This document shows positions 28,956 to 31,371 of a stretch of 31,371 nt of DNA, piece after piece (the stretch's first letter is position 1; the number at the start of each line of letters is the position of its first letter). This DNA comes from a virus: IMG/VR virus record IMGVR_UViG_3300033143_001691, positions 1 to 31,371 of that record. The stretch is one strand, 5' to 3'. Position numbers and translations under genes: made by a program. The notes beneath the pieces are model-generated. The model ran no database searches and was not told the origin of the DNA. It saw nothing but the letters and a program-made list of their open reading frames with translations.

Positions 28956-28979
28956 ATTATAGCATAATAAGGTATATAC
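28956..28979 (-). promoter_or_regulatory. Promoter TGCTATAAT with upstream GTATATAC palindrome
   Basis: An extended -10 (28956-28964) lies 23 bases before the HNH ATG, and the palindromic core GTATATAC (28972-28979) sits about where a -35 would be, so a bound protein could act as activator or repressor. The palindrome is only four bases before the end of the terminase gene. Confidence 0.6.
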
Positions 28980-28982
28980 TTA

Positions 28983-30242
28983 TTAAATACCTTTTGGCTT
29001 TTGTATTCTTCCTATTGCGCCCCGTCGCGTCTGTAAGTGTTCCGTAGCATATCTAAGGCTATCAAAAAAGTGATTATAATCATCTACGGGTTTATTTAAT
29101 GCCCTACCGTTTCTATCTGTAGCCCACGCATAATTTAAGCCTTCTTTTTGAAACTCTACTAAATGCGCATTTAGAATAATCTCATAATCTAAAAGAAAAT
29201 CTATACCCGCGTTAATACTATCTTTTCCTTTTTTGGCGGGTCTTGCGTTTATACCTTTAGCTTTTAAGCTTGCGATACTTTTAGGCTCGCTACTATCAAA
29301 AGTAGTTATATGCCGGTGTACTTTTAAGTCTTTTAATCTTGAAGCTATAGCCCCGTTACTTAATCCTTTTTCATAAAACCCGTCGTAAACATAAAGCTTT
29401 TTATTCTTAATATCTATATAGCTTTCGTTAAATGCCGTAGGGTCGTTCGTGTAACCAAAATCGCCACCTTGTACGCATTGTAAGCCTTTTATTTCTTCGG
29501 GTTTTATAAGGCGGGTTGTTATATTATCAAAAATAAGTCCTTCCGCCGTTCCCCAATTAGCAAGGGCGTAAATCTGATAATAGCGTGGATTAGTAAGCTT
29601 TTTAGCGTCTAATACGTCTTTATATTCCGCGTCTATAAACTGATTATCTAAGTACGTGGTCTTTAATATAAATACGTTCTTCATTCCACTATCAAAGAAG
29701 ACTTTTTTAACCCAATTTTCGGCACTAATAGGATTAAAAGTTACGGTTATTTGTTTATACGTTCCGGTATCGCCCCTTAGTCTTAAATCTAGTTGTTCGA
29801 AGTCTTCTTGCATTAGTTCCGTAGCTTCTTCTATCCATACGCCGGTAATACCTTCGATAGATTTAAGCTTTTCTACGTCGTCTAATCCGGTAAAAAGGAT
29901 TTGCGCCCCCGTTGGTTTATATATCATTGTTTTATCTGTTAAGTTAATAGAAAAATCGGCATATAAACCCCACTTTACTATTAAATTTTTAAATAGTTCG
30001 AATACACTACGCTTTATAGTGCGGTCTACCTTCCGTACGATTAAAAACTTATGGTCTACGTCCTTTTCGTATAGTAGGCGATAAAGTATCTTACGGGCTA
30101 CGATATGGCTTTTACCACTACCACTTCCACCGTAAACAACTTCGTAGCGTAATTCGTTATTAAATATCGGAACATATACGGGGCTATACTTTCGCGTATA
30201 TTCTCTAAATTCTGCGAAGTCGAAGGAAGGGGCTTTACTCAT
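28983..30242 (-). CDS. terL: Terminase large subunit
   Basis: The packaging motor at 419 residues is full length. The ATPase has Walker A GGSGSGKS (38-45), Walker B VWIEEA (135-140) and FNP coupling (TVTFNP, about 166-171). The nuclease begins at GGDFGY (Asp261) and has TTFDSSEPKSI and HFFDSLRYA near the end. It belongs to the Terminase_3/XtmB-like group. It follows the small subunit and a 64-aa ORF. The nearest end-specificity class cannot be told from the sequence; a headful mechanism would fit the circular map. Confidence 0.96.
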   Translation of the reverse strand: MSKAPSFDFAEFREYTRKYSPVYVPIFNNELRYEVVYGGSGSGKSHIVARKILYRLLYEKDVDHKFLIVRKVDRTIKRSVFELFKNLIVKWGLYADFSINLTDKTMIYKPTGAQILFTGLDDVEKLKSIEGITGVWIEEATELMQEDFEQLDLRLRGDTGTYKQITVTFNPISAENWVKKVFFDSGMKNVFILKTTYLDNQFIDAEYKDVLDAKKLTNPRYYQIYALANWGTAEGLIFDNITTRLIKPEEIKGLQCVQGGDFGYTNDPTAFNESYIDIKNKKLYVYDGFYEKGLSNGAIASRLKDLKVHRHITTFDSSEPKSIASLKAKGINARPAKKGKDSINAGIDFLLDYEIILNAHLVEFQKEGLNYAWATDRNGRALNKPVDDYNHFFDSLRYATEHLQTRRGAIGRIQKPKGI

Positions 30243-30437
30243 TTAATTTCTTTCTTCTATAAATTGTTCAAAAAAGCCATTAATAAAGCCTTTTGAAAAC
30301 GAAGAATAATCAATATCTTTAGTTCTGCTTTCTACTTTATATCTAATTTTTATTCTTTTAATTAATATACTACTTGAAGGCGTATATTTGATTGTCTTCA
30401 TTTTTCTTTTTGCTAATATTTTTTCTCTTATTGTCAA
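30243..30437 (-). CDS. Small basic protein between terminase subunits, 64 aa
   Basis: The frame fills the space between small and large terminase genes, beginning with TTG overlapping the TerS stop (TTGA) with AAGGG six bases upstream, and ending directly before the TerL ATG. An ATG at 30401 would give 52 residues but lacks a good Shine-Dalgarno. The protein is basic (KRIKIRYKVESRTKD) with an aromatic C-terminus (FINGFFEQF). No family recognised. Confidence 0.5.
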   Translation of the reverse strand: MTIREKILAKRKMKTIKYTPSSSILIKRIKIRYKVESRTKDIDYSSFSKGFINGFFEQFIEERN

Positions 30438-30997
30438 AATTTACCCTTAAATTCTTTATCACTATCTACTAAGGTTAAATTATTAACCGTCGTATCTGAT
30501 TTAGGCGCGTGTCGTGGATTAACCCCTAAAGTTACGGATAGTTTGTCTACTGCGTCCGTTAAGTCTTTAAGGTCTTTCGGGTCGTGGTCTATCTCGTATT
30601 CTACTTGCTTACTTACGCCGTCGCCCATACCTTCGCTTTTTAATACTTGTTTAGTTCCGCCGTCTATATGATTACCTACTTTTAATAATAGTTTTTGCGT
30701 AATTCCTAAAACTAAATTTCTACTTACTGCTACTTCTAAAAGGGCTTCGTCATAACTTCGTCTTTCTATCGTCGAAAGCTCGTCTTTTCTCGTTTTTATT
30801 TTGTCTTGTATTATAATGTTTTCTATTTCGGCTTTTGCTAACTCGTTTATCTCGTCTTTTTTTAATCCGTATTTTTTAACTATTCTTCTTACTGTAGCTT
30901 CTTTACACCCTACCGCTTCGCCTATTTTTACGTTAGATAATTTACCTTCTTTTACGTGTAGCTTTATAAGCGCTATTTGTTCTTCGGATAAAGCCAT
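30434..30997 (-). CDS. terS: Terminase small subunit
   Basis: An N-terminal helix-turn-helix (about 1-42, EGKLSNVKIGEAVGCKEATV then RRIVKKYG) is the DNA-binding head of TerS, followed by a long oligomerisation region and a flexible C-terminus (NLTLVDSDKEFKGKF) that would contact TerL. At 187 residues it is of usual length. A strong AAAGGGGG lies upstream of 30997. Position directly before TerL supports the call. Confidence 0.78.
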   Translation of the reverse strand: MALSEEQIALIKLHVKEGKLSNVKIGEAVGCKEATVRRIVKKYGLKKDEINELAKAEIENIIIQDKIKTRKDELSTIERRSYDEALLEVAVSRNLVLGITQKLLLKVGNHIDGGTKQVLKSEGMGDGVSKQVEYEIDHDPKDLKDLTDAVDKLSVTLGVNPRHAPKSDTTVNNLTLVDSDKEFKGKF

Positions 30998-31000
30998 AAA

Positions 31001-31087
31001 TTAACCCCCTTTATAATAAGGGATTACGTAATAAACCTTAGCTACTAAATAACCCGCTTTATTAAAATATATATGATACTTCTTCAT
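31001..31087 (-). CDS. Very small protein, 28 aa
   Basis: Leader box GAAAAGGTTAGACT precedes an ATG at 31087 that opens 28 codons rich in Tyr and Val (MKKYHIYFNKAGYLVAKV...), ending three bases before the TerS start. The Shine-Dalgarno of TerS is within its last codons. Real translation is plausible from the box alone; function unknown. Confidence 0.45.
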   Translation of the reverse strand: MKKYHIYFNKAGYLVAKVYYVIPYYKGG

Positions 31088-31090
31088 AGT

Positions 31091-31222
31091 CTAACCTTTT
31101 CCGTTTACGTCTTTTTCTAATAACTTAGCTATTCTTTGTACTTCATTATTCCAAAAGGTAGCTTTTTCTATTGCTAGATTAAACGCCTTTACTAAAGCTT
31201 CTAATTCTTCGTCCGTTTTCAT
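31091..31222 (-). CDS. Small helical protein, 43 aa
   Basis: The ATG at 31222 follows the leader box GAAAAGGTTTAGT. The protein is one acidic-to-basic amphipathic helix pair (DEELEALVKAFNLAIEKATF; NEVQRIAKLLEKD). It lies between the SSB stop and the 28-aa gene in the early operon. No family recognised. Confidence 0.6.
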   Translation of the reverse strand: MKTDEELEALVKAFNLAIEKATFWNNEVQRIAKLLEKDVNGKG

Positions 31223-31237
31223 ACTAAACCTTTTCTT

Positions 31238-31371
31238 TTAAAATGGTATTTCGTCTTCGTCTATATCTATTTCCGGTACTGCATTAGCTGGCGGTCTTTG
31301 TTGTTGGTTAGCTTGCGTTCCATATTCGCCCGTAGATTGTCTATCGTTACGCGGTGCGTATGTTTGCGCGT
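31238..31371 (-). CDS. ssb: Single-stranded DNA-binding protein, C-terminal part
   Basis: This is the 3' end of the SSB gene whose start is at 409. It encodes the Gln/Pro-rich linker end (NQQQRPPANAVPEIDID) and the tip DEDEIPF with stop at 31238. The last 36 bases duplicate the start of the window. On a circular map of 31,335 bases the gene is 507 bases, exactly 168 codons plus stop. Confidence 0.95.
   Translation of the reverse strand, partial: AQTYAPRNDRQSTGEYGTQANQQQRPPANAVPEIDIDEDEIPF
31336..31371. repeat. Right copy of 36-bp terminal direct repeat
   Basis: Identical to bases 1-36. See the left copy for why it indicates circular closure rather than a biological repeat. Confidence 0.95.

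Overview
The window is a complete, circularly assembled genome of a small tailed phage with a contractile tail (myovirus). The first 36 bases are repeated exactly as the last 36, leaving about 31,335 unique bases. One single-stranded DNA-binding protein (SSB) gene runs across the join in frame, so the ends are arbitrary cut points. The likely host is a member of the Campylobacterota (Sulfurimonas/Sulfurovum/Arcobacter-like). The grounds are the close family resemblance of the SSB to Campylobacterota SSBs, AT-rich sequence, promoters that are mostly extended -10 boxes (TTATGnTATAAT) without a -35, and a Gram-negative lysis set with both spanins. This host call is an inference from memory of these families, not from a search.

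Nearly every gene lies on the minus strand, so the genome is read as one circle of falling coordinates. Starting at the replication gene (8658 downwards): a winged-helix replication initiator with repeats inside it, several unknown early genes, an AP2-type homing endonuclease, a RecE-like exonuclease, a PAPS-reductase-like sulfur enzyme, a small secreted protein, the Bet/RecT annealing protein, a DUF1351 protein, a ribbon-helix-helix candidate, a run of tiny overlapping genes, and SSB. Across the join follow terminase small and large subunits, an HNH gene, portal, minor head protein, scaffold, major capsid protein, connectors, a fibre-like protein, tail terminator, sheath, tube, tail chaperone with a -1 frameshift, tape measure, hub, baseplate and tail fibre. 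The structural run ends in a terminator at about 11,690. A new promoter then drives a small DNA-binding protein, an HNH gene, a VRR-NUC nuclease, DUF1353, holin, spanins and endolysin. The tail module has the PBSX/XkdK-to-XkdU order better known from Firmicutes phages. One gene (25549-26001) is on the plus strand with its own promoter. No integrase or CI-like repressor was recognised.

The most unusual region is the 244-base gap between endolysin and replication gene. Its minus strand carries an extended -10 promoter, a stem-loop whose loop is antisense to the conserved ribosome-binding box of the phage's own genes, a well-formed sigma70 promoter with an AGTATATACT palindrome in its spacer, and a three-way-junction RNA that can refold into a terminator-like hairpin. 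The palindrome recurs at five other intergenic sites. In my reading the genome has no GATC, CATG or GGCC at all, a strong sign of restriction pressure from its host.
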